Shown: positions 36,547-44,947 of the stretch, piece by piece
Layout of the letters: each line of letters begins with the position of its first letter
How positions within the stretch are numbered: position 1 is the stretch's first letter
Assembly (NCBI RefSeq): GCF_024178385.1
Contig: NZ_JAMZMM010000001.1
Location: forward strand, 1-51,979
Direction of reading: 5' to 3'
From: Limnofasciculus baicalensis BBK-W-15
GTDB taxonomy: Bacteria > Cyanobacteriota > Cyanobacteriia > Cyanobacteriales > Coleofasciculaceae
DNA length: 51,979 bases
The notes under the pieces: model-generated
What the model was told of the DNA's origin: nothing
The model's database searches: none
What the model saw: only the letters and a program-made list of their open reading frames with translations
Program-made: the position numbers and the translations under genes

Positions 36547-36548
36547 AT

Positions 36549-36584
36549 TCACCTCTGGTAAAATTACATCTTACCAGAGGTGAA
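36549..36584 (-). promoter_or_regulatory. perfect 14-bp hairpin that holds the synthetase ribosome binding site
   Basis: ttcacctctggtaa (36549-36562) is the exact reverse complement of ttaccagaggtgaa (36571-36584), with an 8-nt loop. Read on the minus strand, the 3' arm ends two bases before ATG 36546 and contains agaggtga, which can pair with the 16S 3' end (tcacctc). Folding would bury the ribosome binding site. No T run follows, so it does not look like an intrinsic terminator. Confidence 0.65.
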
Positions 36585-36612
36585 CGCCAAAATAGAAATA
36601 TTTTGGAGAGGT

Positions 36613-37146
36613 CTATTCGTTATCCTCAAAATTATTAGCGTAATCTTGCAGTAAATTACTCACCTGTTGGAATACATCTTTGTCAGGGCGAAGGGCACGA
36701 CGATCCAGGCCAAAGTTCGGTCGATCCATATTGTGATCGATCGCGTCACTCACTTGTTTAGCAATCAAGTCTTGGAATTCCTCCTTAGCTCGTTCGCGCT
36801 GATATTTTGCCCCTTCTTCAGTCGTCGCATAAAGCGGTGGGAGTCGGTTTAGAGCAAATGCAGCAATATCACCGACATCAAGAACCCGATCTTTTTTCGC
36901 TTCGATATCGGCAATTTGGGATATCACTTCAGTGAGAACCAACTCCTCCATAACATTGATGAACTGCTTGCGAGGAACCGCCACTACCTCACCCGTCAAG
37001 AGTGCCCCCATCAAGCGATCTAATGCCATATACTCTTCAACAGAAAGCTCAGAGGCGGTATCGCAAATGCGTCCTACCTCCGCTTCCATAACTGGGGTTA
37101 AGTAGCGATCTTGTAGAGCTTGTTCTACGATTTTTTCAATACTCAT
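36613..37146 (-). CDS. ComFB domain protein, candidate cyclic-di-GMP receptor
   Basis: About 177 residues from ATG 37146 (MSIEKIVEQAL); an upstream in-frame start would add 34 non-typical residues. The C-terminal half carries the ComFB core: DVGDIAAFALNRLPPLYATTEEG, then helices to about residue 145. The N-terminal half is helical. ComFB proteins are widespread; in cyanobacteria members are reported as cyclic-di-GMP receptors affecting cell size and motility. It sits 66 bp upstream of the synthetase on the same strand and 118 bp downstream of the M23 peptidase, so the three could be co-transcribed. Ligand binding by this copy is inferred. Confidence 0.82.
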   Translation of the reverse strand: MSIEKIVEQALQDRYLTPVMEAEVGRICDTASELSVEEYMALDRLMGALLTGEVVAVPRKQFINVMEELVLTEVISQIADIEAKKDRVLDVGDIAAFALNRLPPLYATTEEGAKYQRERAKEEFQDLIAKQVSDAIDHNMDRPNFGLDRRALRPDKDVFQQVSNLLQDYANNFEDNE

Positions 37147-37263
37147 GGTGTTGAATTTTTCTTCCCAGTACGCGATCGTGGGGCAATCTGGCACAATTTC
37201 TTGTTTTAGAGACAACAAAATCTGGTAAAACTCCCATAACTTTAGCAAAATTAAAAGATTGTT

Positions 37264-38181
37264 TCACTCAAATCCTTGAAATCTCCACGGCACCGGATCT
37301 ACAGAAATGCCATTAACATAAAGTCCCCAGTGTAAGTGAGGACCAGTGGAAGCGCCTGTAGAACCTACTGTACCAATTCTCTGACCAGCTTGGACAAGAT
37401 CTCCTTCCTTAACATCAATCCGGCTTAAATGAAGCATGATACTAAGGACACCTTGCCCGTGATCGATTCCTACGGTATTCCCGTGAACTCGGAATCCTTC
37501 GGCAACCCTGCCCACTAGTGAGACTCTTCCGGCTGCTGGCGCGACGACAGGGGAACCCGTGGCTCCAGCATAGTCAACACCCCGATGGTAGTAATCTTGG
37601 GCGAAGACACCGTTGTAGTAGCGGCGGATACCGTAAATAGTTGAGACTGAAGCATTGCTAGGTTTCAAAAACGCCCCATTCCAGAATTTTTGGGGCGTGA
37701 CTAACTTTTTAAACTCGTCAACTCGACGAAGTTCGATTTCCGTTGCATCTTGTGAACCACTTCCAGAGAGGCGGATACGTTGAGTAGGAAAGGAACGATT
37801 TGCCAGAGGTACGCCCAGGGTTTTGCGTTCCCCATCGCCAGTTACCTGGATTTGCAATGTTCCTGGTTTATCTAAAGGAGTAGTGGGTATAAATGCTCGA
37901 TAGCGATTGGTACTGAGGGGAAAGGTGGGATAAGTCTGCTTTCCCATTGAAACCGTTGGCTGTTGTTGGGTAGTATCAGTTTGAACTACTACCGATAGGG
38001 TTTCCCCTAACTGGGGATTTGCTGGGGTTACTTGTACCTGTAAGGCTTGTACTGGGTTGGGACTAATGATAATTCCCGCCACTACACTAATGAAAAGTGG
38101 GCGATAAACTGTAACGGGAAAACTGAACAAACCTACCCATTCCTTACTATTTGGGTAATTATTAGCCATATCCGTATCCAT
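37264..38181 (-). CDS. exported M23 metallopeptidase
   Basis: 305 residues from ATG 38181 (or ATG 38169). A hydrophobic segment at about 21-45 ends in PVQALQ, a signal peptide or anchor. A beta-rich domain (about 48-125) with NPQLGETLSVVV resembles an Ig-like domain. The C-terminal M23 peptidase domain (about 195-300) has YHRGVDYAG and GPHLHWGLYVNG, supplying the zinc ligands and catalytic His. M23 enzymes cut peptidoglycan cross-bridges in the periplasm or act in division and envelope remodelling. It precedes comFB and the synthetase on the same strand. About 158 bp separates its start from the hfq stop codon. Confidence 0.9.
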   Translation of the reverse strand: MDTDMANNYPNSKEWVGLFSFPVTVYRPLFISVVAGIIISPNPVQALQVQVTPANPQLGETLSVVVQTDTTQQQPTVSMGKQTYPTFPLSTNRYRAFIPTTPLDKPGTLQIQVTGDGERKTLGVPLANRSFPTQRIRLSGSGSQDATEIELRRVDEFKKLVTPQKFWNGAFLKPSNASVSTIYGIRRYYNGVFAQDYYHRGVDYAGATGSPVVAPAAGRVSLVGRVAEGFRVHGNTVGIDHGQGVLSIMLHLSRIDVKEGDLVQAGQRIGTVGSTGASTGPHLHWGLYVNGISVDPVPWRFQGFE

Positions 38182-38339
38182 CCTTGATAAAGTCTTTAAT
38201 GTCTTGAGAACCTTTCTGTTGATTGCACTGGTGGCAAGCTAAACTCAGATTAGATATTCGGTCAGAACCTCCTTATTGCTAAGTAATGTTTGCCGCGTCA
38301 ATGCCGAGGAGTTAGGCAAGTAGTGTTAGGAAAAAGTGA

Positions 38340-38612
38340 TTATTGAAAAATATTTACTGTCTGTGACTCAACTGATGCGACGGCACGATTACCCCCACCC
38401 CCACTCTCTGGCTTAATATAGGCAATGGCATGTCGCCAAATCACGATGGGATTGTCTGTATCATCAAGCAGACAAATACAATGTTGATCTTGCCAGCGAA
38501 CCCTGCCTGTGAGCAACTCATTAGTCAGAAGTCTCATTTGGACAAGTGTTGCCTCTTTGATGAACCCTTGAATTTGACGAACGCTGGGTAGACCTGTCTG
38601 GAATTCAGTCAT
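38340..38612 (-). CDS. hfq: RNA chaperone Hfq, cyanobacterial type
   Basis: 90 residues from ATG 38612 (MTEFQTGLPSVRQIQGF); a TTG two codons earlier is less likely. The Sm-like core has the cyanobacterial pattern TGRVRWQDQHCICLLDD, then IVIWRHAIAYI, which lacks the usual KH motif of enterobacterial Hfq. A Gly-rich, probably disordered tail follows. In cyanobacteria Hfq does not act mainly as an sRNA matchmaker; it binds the C-terminus of the pilus ATPase PilB and is needed for type IV pilus motility. The hfq and dapF genes are divergent, 28 bp apart, an arrangement seen in other cyanobacteria. Confidence 0.93.
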   Translation of the reverse strand: MTEFQTGLPSVRQIQGFIKEATLVQMRLLTNELLTGRVRWQDQHCICLLDDTDNPIVIWRHAIAYIKPESGGGGNRAVASVESQTVNIFQ

Positions 38613-38640
38613 AATCAATTTTTACGGAGGAGATATATAA

Positions 38641-39486
38641 ATGGAAATCGAATTTACAAAGTATCACGGTCTAGGGAATGACTTCATTCTGATTGATAAT
38701 CGGACCGATCGCAAACCGATGGTTACGTCGGAACAAGCTATACAGCTATGTTCGCGCCATTTTGGTATCGGTGCTGATGGGGTTATCTTTGCCCTGCCGG
38801 GACAAGATGGTACTGATTATAGTATGCGAATTTTTAACTCGGATGGCTCGGAGCCGGAGATGTGCGGTAACGGGATTCGCTGTTTAGCTCAATTCCTATC
38901 CGATCTTGAGGGGGATAATGCCAAAACTCAATATCGCATTCATACTCTAGCAGGTGTCATTATCCCTAAACTTGAAGGAAACGGTAAGGTTAGGGTGGAT
39001 ATGGGAATTCCTCTGTTGATGGCTGCCCAAATTCCTACTACTTTGGCTGCGGCTGACGAAAAGGCAATTAATACTCCCTTAGAGGTGGCTCTTCAAGTCT
39101 GGCAGGTTACCTGTGTCAGTATGGGAAATCCTCATGCGATTACCTTTGTTGAGGATGTGGCGGCTATTCCTCTGGAAACTATTGGTCCTCTGTTCGAGCA
39201 TCATCCTGTTTTTCCCCAACGCACAAATACGGAATTTATACAAGTAGTCCGTCGTGACTATCTCAAGATGCGTGTCTGGGAACGTGGTGCTGGGATTACT
39301 TTAGCCTGTGGTACGGGTGCTTGTGCGGCGGTGGTTGCTGGTGTCTTGACTGGAAATTGCGATCGCGCCTGTACTGTGGAGCTTCCTGGCGGCTGTCTGG
39401 AGATTGAATTTTCAGAGGTAGACCAACGGGTTTACATGACTGGACCTGCTGAACTAGTCTTTACTGGTAATATCTCTTTGATTTAA
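38641..39486 (+). CDS. dapF: diaminopimelate epimerase
   Basis: 281 residues from ATG 38641, preceded by a strong ggaggag site. The two-base mechanism needs two cysteines, and both are present: C75 in MCGNGIRC and C223 in ACGTGAC. The start [15 protein letters not shown] and the middle [11 protein letters not shown] are typical. It interconverts L,L- and meso-diaminopimelate in the cytoplasm, for lysine and peptidoglycan synthesis. The length is normal. It is divergent from hfq with only 28 bp between start codons, so promoters must overlap or lie inside the coding regions. Confidence 0.95.
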   Translation: MEIEFTKYHGLGNDFILIDNRTDRKPMVTSEQAIQLCSRHFGIGADGVIFALPGQDGTDYSMRIFNSDGSEPEMCGNGIRCLAQFLSDLEGDNAKTQYRIHTLAGVIIPKLEGNGKVRVDMGIPLLMAAQIPTTLAAADEKAINTPLEVALQVWQVTCVSMGNPHAITFVEDVAAIPLETIGPLFEHHPVFPQRTNTEFIQVVRRDYLKMRVWERGAGITLACGTGACAAVVAGVLTGNCDRACTVELPGGCLEIEFSEVDQRVYMTGPAELVFTGNISLI

Positions 39487-39706
39487 AAGGGGCTAGGGGC
39501 TTTCTTTTTGGGGAAGTAGGGATTAGGGGCTAGTAAATTCTTCTTCTCTAGTTCCCAATATCTAGTTCCTAGTGTCTGCTTATATCGATAGAATGGAGTA
39601 CTTGCGGTTACTGATCCAAATGTTAATCACCAGATTTATGGAGTTTTTAACATTTGGTGAGTTCCGTCATTCAACATTATTAGGATTGCGATTAAGAGGA
39701 TATAGG

Positions 39707-39886
39707 ATGACCCAAGTAATTGTAGGTGAAAATGAAGGTATTGAGTCCGCACTACGCCGATTTAAGCGGCAAGTTTCTAAGGCGGAAATTTTTGCGGATA
39801 TGAAGCGTCTCCGTAATTTTGAAACGCCCATTGAAAAGAAAAAGCGTAAAGCAATCGCCAGGAGACGTAAGCGGAAGTTTAACTAG
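39707..39886 (+). CDS. rpsU: 30S ribosomal protein S21
   Basis: 59 residues from ATG 39707 ([19 protein letters not shown]), with aagagga 7 bp upstream. An in-frame upstream extension is open but unlike S21. The protein has the S21 pattern [20 protein letters not shown] and ends in a long Lys/Arg tail ([15 protein letters not shown]). S21 binds the platform of the small subunit and helps recognition of the mRNA ribosome binding site during initiation. Many cyanobacteria carry several copies. Confidence 0.94.
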   Translation: MTQVIVGENEGIESALRRFKRQVSKAEIFADMKRLRNFETPIEKKKRKAIARRRKRKFN

Positions 39887-39905
39887 AATTTCCCATCGGA
39901 TCGTG

Positions 39906-39972
39906 TCCGGTTACATCGTTTATCTATGAATTAGTCTGCTAATCGCTACCTAACTACGATGATGTAACCGGA
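39906..39972. terminator. inverted repeat between convergent rpsU and hemH
   Basis: tccggttacatc (39906-39917) and gatgtaaccgga (39961-39972) are a perfect 12-bp inverted repeat across a 43-nt loop. The location between two convergent genes suits a shared terminator. The long loop and lack of T runs leave a dispersed repeat as the other reading. Confidence 0.45.
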
Positions 39973-40024
39973 TATGATCTGTTGCTGCCCATCTAAATTG
40001 GATATTGAAATTTTGGTTTGACTT

Positions 40025-41188
40025 TTACAATAATCCTACAAAATGAAGCGGCCCTTGACCGCTGATTAATTCAATCAGCAATGCGAGAAAGCCAATCATC
40101 GCCAATCTACCATTCCAAACTTCGGCTGCGGTTGTCATTCCCCATTCCCAACGTTCTTGAGGATACATCTTAACTGTCTTCTCTGGGTGCATCACCTCTG
40201 AAAGTTGGACGCTGGGGGATTTTAATGCGTCTTCTACTAAGGTGGCGAGGGAGTCGATAAAGACGGGATGGGTATTGAGTGCGGGGACGCGATAGAAATT
40301 TTCAATTCCGGATTCTTCGGCGATTTCCCGATACTCGATGTCTATTTCTTGCAGGGTTTCTATATGTTCTGACACAAAACTAATTGGTACAACTAGTAAG
40401 TCTTTCACCCCTTGAGCTGCAAGCTCCGGAATGGCTTCTTCGGTGTAGGGTTGCAGCCACTCTACTGGACCGACCCGACTTTGATAAGCTAAGGTGTGGG
40501 GGTTAGGACGGTTTAGCGTCTCCATAATTAGAGCTGTGCAATCTACGATTTCTTTCTGGTAGGGATCTCCCCCTTCTGTAACGTAGCTCAAGGGGACTCC
40601 GTGGGCGCTGAAGAAGATGTGAACTTTGTCAGGATTGGCAGATTTGTCCAGCTCTTCGGCAATCAGTTGAGCCATTGCTTGTAGATATTTCGGTTCTTTA
40701 TACCATGAGGGAATAACCGTATGTTCGATCCGGTTGAGACTGGGGTCTTCTTGCCATATTTTCTCAAGAAGTCGGAAACTAGAACCGCTGGTACTAATGG
40801 AAAAGTGGGGATAGAGGGGTAGAATGACGAGGTGTTCGATTCCATCCCGTTTGATCCGATCGATGGCTTCTTCGGTAAAGGGATGCCAGTAACGCATTCC
40901 GATATAGATTTTTGCGTCTGTCCCCTTTTGCTGCAAGTGTGCTTGCAGCGCTTGAGCTTGGGTTTCTGTAATATACCTGAGTGGAGAGCCGCCGCCTATT
41001 TGTTTGTAGTTTTCTTGAGATTTTTTAGCCCGTGTGGTGGCGATGAACCAGGCTAGGGGGCTTTGCATCCACGAAAAGCGGAGGCGAATAATTTCGGGAT
41101 CGGAAAAAAGGTTGTATAGAAAAGGGCGGACATCTTCCGGTTTTTCCGGTCCACCTAGATTAAGCAATAATACCCCAACTTTACCCAT
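40025..41188 (-). CDS. hemH: ferrochelatase with C-terminal chlorophyll-binding helix
   Basis: 387 residues from ATG 41188 ([20 protein letters not shown]). The catalytic domain (1 to about 325) has GMRYWHPF with the metal-binding His, [15 protein letters not shown], and FFSAHGVP. The C-terminal part (about 340-387) has [30 protein letters not shown], paraphrased as a single transmembrane helix with the ExxNGRxAMIGF chlorophyll a/b-binding signature. The enzyme inserts Fe2+ into protoporphyrin IX to make haem. The fused helix is typical of cyanobacteria and plastids; it anchors the enzyme in the membrane and is thought to sense pigment balance. Confidence 0.96.
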   Translation of the reverse strand: MGKVGVLLLNLGGPEKPEDVRPFLYNLFSDPEIIRLRFSWMQSPLAWFIATTRAKKSQENYKQIGGGSPLRYITETQAQALQAHLQQKGTDAKIYIGMRYWHPFTEEAIDRIKRDGIEHLVILPLYPHFSISTSGSSFRLLEKIWQEDPSLNRIEHTVIPSWYKEPKYLQAMAQLIAEELDKSANPDKVHIFFSAHGVPLSYVTEGGDPYQKEIVDCTALIMETLNRPNPHTLAYQSRVGPVEWLQPYTEEAIPELAAQGVKDLLVVPISFVSEHIETLQEIDIEYREIAEESGIENFYRVPALNTHPVFIDSLATLVEDALKSPSVQLSEVMHPEKTVKMYPQERWEWGMTTAAEVWNGRLAMIGFLALLIELISGQGPLHFVGLL

Positions 41189-41298
41189 AGCGGTCTCAGC
41201 TTCCTATAACTTTCATATTTGTTACTGATTTTAACAATATATGCTAATGATCGCTGAAGGGATTGGCAAGAAACCCACAATTTGAGGAGATATCTGTG

Positions 41299-41931
41299 AT
41301 GGCGACTGTGCTTAGGAATTGGAGTTATCAGTACCAATGGCTATATGACGGGATTTCTCAACTAGCTGCCCTGGCTGTAGGGGGGGAGCGGCGATTCCAT
41401 TACCTTCCTTTACAAAACTTAACAATTTGTCATGAAACCAAGATATTAGATTTATGTTGTGGTAGCGGTCAGGCGACTCGGTTTCTGGTAGAGTATTCCC
41501 AGAATGTTACTGGTTTGGATGCCTCGCCCCTTTCTCTAGGAAGGGCAAAGAGAAATGTGCCGCAGGCTGGCTATGTAGAAGGGTTAGCGGAAGAGATGCC
41601 GTTGCCCGATGCTCAATTCGATATCGTTCATACAAGTGTAGCATTGCACGAGATGACACCTACAGTATTGCGACAAATTATCAAAGAGGTTCATCGGGTG
41701 CTGAAACCGGGGGGAATATTTACTCTGGTGGATTTTCATAAGCCGACTAATTTCTTATTTTGGCCTGGAGTTGCGATATTTTTGTGGTTATTTGAGACGG
41801 AAACTGCTTGGCAATTATTGGAGGAAGATTTGGTTGGGTTGTTGGAGGAGACAGGATTTAAAATTTGCGAACATCGTCTGTATGCGGGTGGTAGTTTGCA
41901 GGTGATACAGGTGAGGAAGGTTGAAGGATAA
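41299..41931 (+). CDS. class I SAM-dependent methyltransferase (UbiE-like)
   Basis: About 210 residues from ATG 41299, preceded by gaggaga. Motifs: DLCCGSGQATRFL (SAM loop), VTGLDASPLSLGRAK (acidic residue after strand 2), GLAEEMPLPDAQFDIVH, and LKPGGIFTLVDFHKP. The final 40 residues form a hydrophobic then charged helix, possibly membrane-facing. UbiE-like enzymes methylate quinones and other small lipids; the substrate here cannot be read from sequence. It is divergent from hemH, with 110 bp between start codons. Confidence 0.82.
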   Translation: MATVLRNWSYQYQWLYDGISQLAALAVGGERRFHYLPLQNLTICHETKILDLCCGSGQATRFLVEYSQNVTGLDASPLSLGRAKRNVPQAGYVEGLAEEMPLPDAQFDIVHTSVALHEMTPTVLRQIIKEVHRVLKPGGIFTLVDFHKPTNFLFWPGVAIFLWLFETETAWQLLEEDLVGLLEETGFKICEHRLYAGGSLQVIQVRKVEG

Positions 41932-42005
41932 AGGTTGAAGGTTGAAGTCAAAAATCATATCAATTCCGGTTCAACTGAATAACTCTCAGCAGTTGCAACA
42001 ACCGC

Positions 42006-42129
42006 CAGTGGTTAAAACCACTGTCTAATAGCTAAAGTCGGTTGAAACCGACTAAAAAGTTGATTTTTCAAGAATTTCAGTCCATTGAAATGGACTTACG
42101 CTGTTAGCCCGGAGTTTTAACTCTGGGCT
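42006..42129. repeat. four tandem hairpins of different sequence
   Basis: Four perfect or near-perfect hairpins follow one another with similar size and spacing: cagtggttaaaaccactg (42006-42023), agtcggttgaaaccgact (42036-42053), agtccattgaaatggact (42079-42096), and an agcccggag/ctctgggct stem (42106-42129). All have A/T loops but unrelated stems. No gene lies here. Confidence 0.75.
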
Positions 42130-42185
42130 GGTTTTGTCATTTACCGAGAAGGTTACAAAATATCAAGTTCAACAGTCAACATATT

Positions 42186-42602
42186 TTATTGTAAATCGCA
42201 ATTACCTCGCCAACAACCAGAAGAAATATTCGCCCCACCGAATCGCTGTACCTGTGTAAATGTCATGAGGTAAACCCAAGCTAAACCTAGGGATTTACGA
42301 TCTAAATCGTAGATTTCAATTTCCTGTCGGTAATATTCATTTTCCTCGGGTATCCGATTGGGGTTGTAGTCTTCCAACTCATCGAGAATAGTTAAAATAG
42401 TTGAGTCGGTGAAAGTTAGTAAAAAACCGCGAACAATACTTTCACCAGGAGTCATAGCAGGATAGCCTAGGGGTAAATTAAATAAATTACCGAATGCGAT
42501 CGCAGATTTCTCTTCTATGACTTTTCTAGCACAGTAGCGTTGATAATTTACCTCCCCTGGTTTGAGAGTACCGTAAACAAAAATCCTGAGTTTATTTGAC
42601 AT
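42186..42602 (-). CDS. gamma-glutamylcyclotransferase-like protein
   Basis: 138 residues from ATG 42602. It has the GGCT/AIG2 start FVYGTLKPGEVNY, the loop that holds the gamma-glutamyl group, and the catalytic Glu in LDELEDYNP. Family members release 5-oxoproline from gamma-glutamyl amines or act on glutathione-related substrates; others have no known activity. Single domain, cytoplasmic. The start overlaps the end of the upstream diguanylate cyclase gene by 11 bp, so the two are probably co-translated, although no functional link is known. Confidence 0.82.
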   Translation of the reverse strand: MSNKLRIFVYGTLKPGEVNYQRYCARKVIEEKSAIAFGNLFNLPLGYPAMTPGESIVRGFLLTFTDSTILTILDELEDYNPNRIPEENEYYRQEIEIYDLDRKSLGLAWVYLMTFTQVQRFGGANISSGCWRGNCDLQ

Positions 42603-44433
42603 TATAAGTGCGACTATCCCATAGTACTACGCGATCGCGTCCTTCGGATTTGGCTTGATAGAGTGCTTGCGCCGCCGAGGCTACGAGTGTTTTTGGTGAA
42701 GACTGCAAATTAGGAATCATGGTAGCCACACCAAAACTTAAGGTAAGATAACGATTGACAGGAGAACTAACATGGGCAATTTTGAGTCGTTTGATGCTGC
42801 TCCGTATCTTTTGGGCAATCCAAATGGCTGCCTCTCCGTTGGTATGAGGTAACATAACAATGAATTCTTCTCCACCGTAGCGAGCCACTAAATCAGTATT
42901 TCGTACAATAGATTGACTAATTTCACTGGCAACTTTTCGCAAACAATCATTTCCAGCTTCATTCCCGTAGGTACCGTTAAATGCCTTAAAACAATCAATA
43001 TCGCACAAAATTATGGATAGAGGAATCTGCTGATGTGCTAATTGTTTCCATTCCCGTGCCAAAGATTGCTCAAAGTAGTGTTGATTCCTTAATTGAGTTA
43101 AGGTATCGATACCTATGATGTCTTGTAACTTATGATTAGTAAGTTTTAATTCCTCATAAATTTCTGCCTGTTGAATAGCAATACTAACGTAAGTTGCTAA
43201 GTTTTTGAGGATTTCAATCTGCCACTGTTGCCATTGCCAAGAAACGGCGCAATTGTAGCAAATTAGCAATCCCCACAATTTCTCTTTATTTAATAGAGGG
43301 ATAACCACTTGGCTTCTAATATCGAAAAACTGTAAAAACTGAAGGTATTCTGGTTTTACTCCTCTTGTGTAGAGATCTTCTATTACTTGAATTTGCCCTA
43401 ATTGATAGTGCTTAATTGTATTTGGATCGGCAATCCAAGGTTTGTACTCTTCCAATCCCAGCATCGGTTGACAATCATTTGCCAATGACTCTTCTACTAC
43501 TGAACCACTTCCATCTGAGTTGAATTGATAAATAATGACGCGGTTGTTTTGAAATAGTTGGCGAATCTCTGTGACTGTGATATTTAAAATCTGATCGAGG
43601 CTCAAAGATTTTTGAATGCTCAGAGCAAGTGTCTCGACTAGATGTTGTGCTGCTAAATGTTGTCCTGTTTCTCTTGATTGGTGATCGGTGACTTTTTGGC
43701 ATACCATCACGCTGCCAATAATTTTGCCCTCTTTATTTCGGATTGGGGTAGCGGTTAGATTAATCGAGATATCTTTGCCATTTTTGGCACGTAATAGGCA
43801 AAAATTATGGGCTGTTATTTTTGTAGCCTTTTGGATAGATTGTGCGAGTGGATTTTCGATTGCTCTGCCATTTTTAGCATCTCGCAGGGGTATGACTTGA
43901 GATGCTAATTTACCTAAAACCTCATGAGTTTGCCAGCCGATGAGAGACTCGGCGACAGGATTGAGAAATGTAATACACCCTTTTTCATCGGTGGCAATTG
44001 TGGCTTCTTTAATACTATTTATAGTGGTTAACAATAACTGTTTAGTTTGCTCTTGTCGCATCTCCAACTCATGTCGGCGCAGAGCAATTTCAATGGTGGT
44101 TTGTAATTCTCGCTCTTGAAAGGGTTTGATAATATAACCGTAGGGGTTTGTCTTTAAGGCTCGCTGCCATGTCTGTTCATCGGCATGGGCTGTTATATAG
44201 ATGACAGGAATATCGAAGCGATCGCGGATTTGTTTCGCCGCAGCAATCCCATCAATATCGCCTTCTAATCTAATATCCATCAAGATCAAATTGGGTTTGA
44301 TTGTTGTCGGGATTGAAATGGCTTCCGCCCCAGAAGTTACTGTGGCTAAAACTGTATATCCCAATCGGGCTAAACTTTCTTCTAAATCCCAAGCCACAAC
44401 GCTCTCATCTTCTACGATTAATATTTTTGGCAT
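42592..44433 (-). CDS. response regulator diguanylate cyclase: REC-PAS-GAF-GGDEF
   Basis: About 613 residues from ATG 44433 (MPKILIVEDES). The longer open frame to 44580 would translate a dispersed palindrome (EVQRNPVS) and is rejected. REC (1-125) has phospho-acceptor D53 in LMDIRLEG. PAS (about 135-250) and a GAF (about 265-430) without a bilin Cys follow. The GGDEF domain (about 445-605) has an intact GGEEF active site (520-524) and the RNTD inhibitory site five residues before it. Such proteins make cyclic-di-GMP from two GTP, here with likely product inhibition. The REC resembles those served by HisKA_2 kinases, and such a kinase is encoded 497 bp upstream on the same strand. A two-gene signalling pair is inferred. 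Confidence 0.92.
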   Translation of the reverse strand: MPKILIVEDESVVAWDLEESLARLGYTVLATVTSGAEAISIPTTIKPNLILMDIRLEGDIDGIAAAKQIRDRFDIPVIYITAHADEQTWQRALKTNPYGYIIKPFQERELQTTIEIALRRHELEMRQEQTKQLLLTTINSIKEATIATDEKGCITFLNPVAESLIGWQTHEVLGKLASQVIPLRDAKNGRAIENPLAQSIQKATKITAHNFCLLRAKNGKDISINLTATPIRNKEGKIIGSVMVCQKVTDHQSRETGQHLAAQHLVETLALSIQKSLSLDQILNITVTEIRQLFQNNRVIIYQFNSDGSGSVVEESLANDCQPMLGLEEYKPWIADPNTIKHYQLGQIQVIEDLYTRGVKPEYLQFLQFFDIRSQVVIPLLNKEKLWGLLICYNCAVSWQWQQWQIEILKNLATYVSIAIQQAEIYEELKLTNHKLQDIIGIDTLTQLRNQHYFEQSLAREWKQLAHQQIPLSIILCDIDCFKAFNGTYGNEAGNDCLRKVASEISQSIVRNTDLVARYGGEEFIVMLPHTNGEAAIWIAQKIRSSIKRLKIAHVSSPVNRYLTLSFGVATMIPNLQSSPKTLVASAAQALYQAKSEGRDRVVLWDSRTYNVK

Positions 44434-44929
44434 AGTTTTCAAAGGGGTATTTTTCAAAATTGGATAAGTTATAGCAGATTGCTGGTTGATGAAGTACACC
44501 CCAGAAACCGGGTTTCTCTGTACCTCACATACCCGAAAATTGCTGTATGTTAAAAGGGGAAGCAATTTTACCTCAATCAAAAAAAAAGATTAAAATTAGG
44601 GCGAGAGTGTACAATCTGAATATAGGGGTTAGCTTTAGCTTATTGCTTCGCAGGATCAAGCTACATACTACGCAAAACCCAAGGGATTCCTAGGCAAAAG
44701 ACTAAAAGACTTTAGCATTCGGTTGACTTTGCCTGCGGTTAGTCTTTCCCGTGGCACTCAGGTGCAACAAACTCGCACCCTGCAATTGGATCTTGAAAAA
44801 TGCTGATGGAATTATCTGGATTATACTCGTCCAGCTCAGGAAATAGATCGAGGGTAGCTCCCCTCTCCCCATTTATCTATGATAAGCGATCAAATCAGTG
44901 TCGGCGAAACTTCAAGAAACCCGGTTTCT
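44434..44929. other. 496-bp gap between diguanylate cyclase and HisKA_2 kinase genes
   Basis: No gene is supported. It contains the 15-bp palindrome agaaaccgggtttct at 44503-44517, next to ctgtacctca as at 12.7 and 44.9 kb, and another copy abutting the kinase stop codon. The middle (44590-44900) shows no repeat or promoter I can name. Confidence 0.4.
44503..44517. repeat. agaaaccgggtttct palindrome (dispersed)
   Basis: A perfect 15-bp palindrome, followed by ctgtacctca. Other copies are at 12690-12704, 12719-12733, 44915-44929 and 44933-44947. Confidence 0.75.
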
Positions 44930-44947
44930 TTAAGAAACCGGGTTTCT
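44915..44947. repeat. paired dispersed palindromes overlapping the kinase 3' end
   Basis: agaaacccggtttct (44915-44929) and agaaaccgggtttct (44933-44947) lie head to tail. The kinase stop codon (44930-44932) falls exactly between them, so the last residues of the kinase are encoded by the right-hand copy. Confidence 0.75.

Noticed and set aside
36549-36584. Intrinsic terminator for comFB
   Set aside because: The stem is strong, but neither strand has a T run after it and the ATG of the next gene follows two bases later.
42006-42129. tRNA-like cloverleaf
   Set aside because: Four stems are present, but there is no acceptor stem enclosing them, no T-loop sequence and no anticodon-loop pattern.
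44434-44580. N-terminal extension of the diguanylate cyclase
   Set aside because: The extra 49 residues include EVQRNPVSG, the translation of a dispersed palindrome. The REC domain starts cleanly at MPKILIVEDES.
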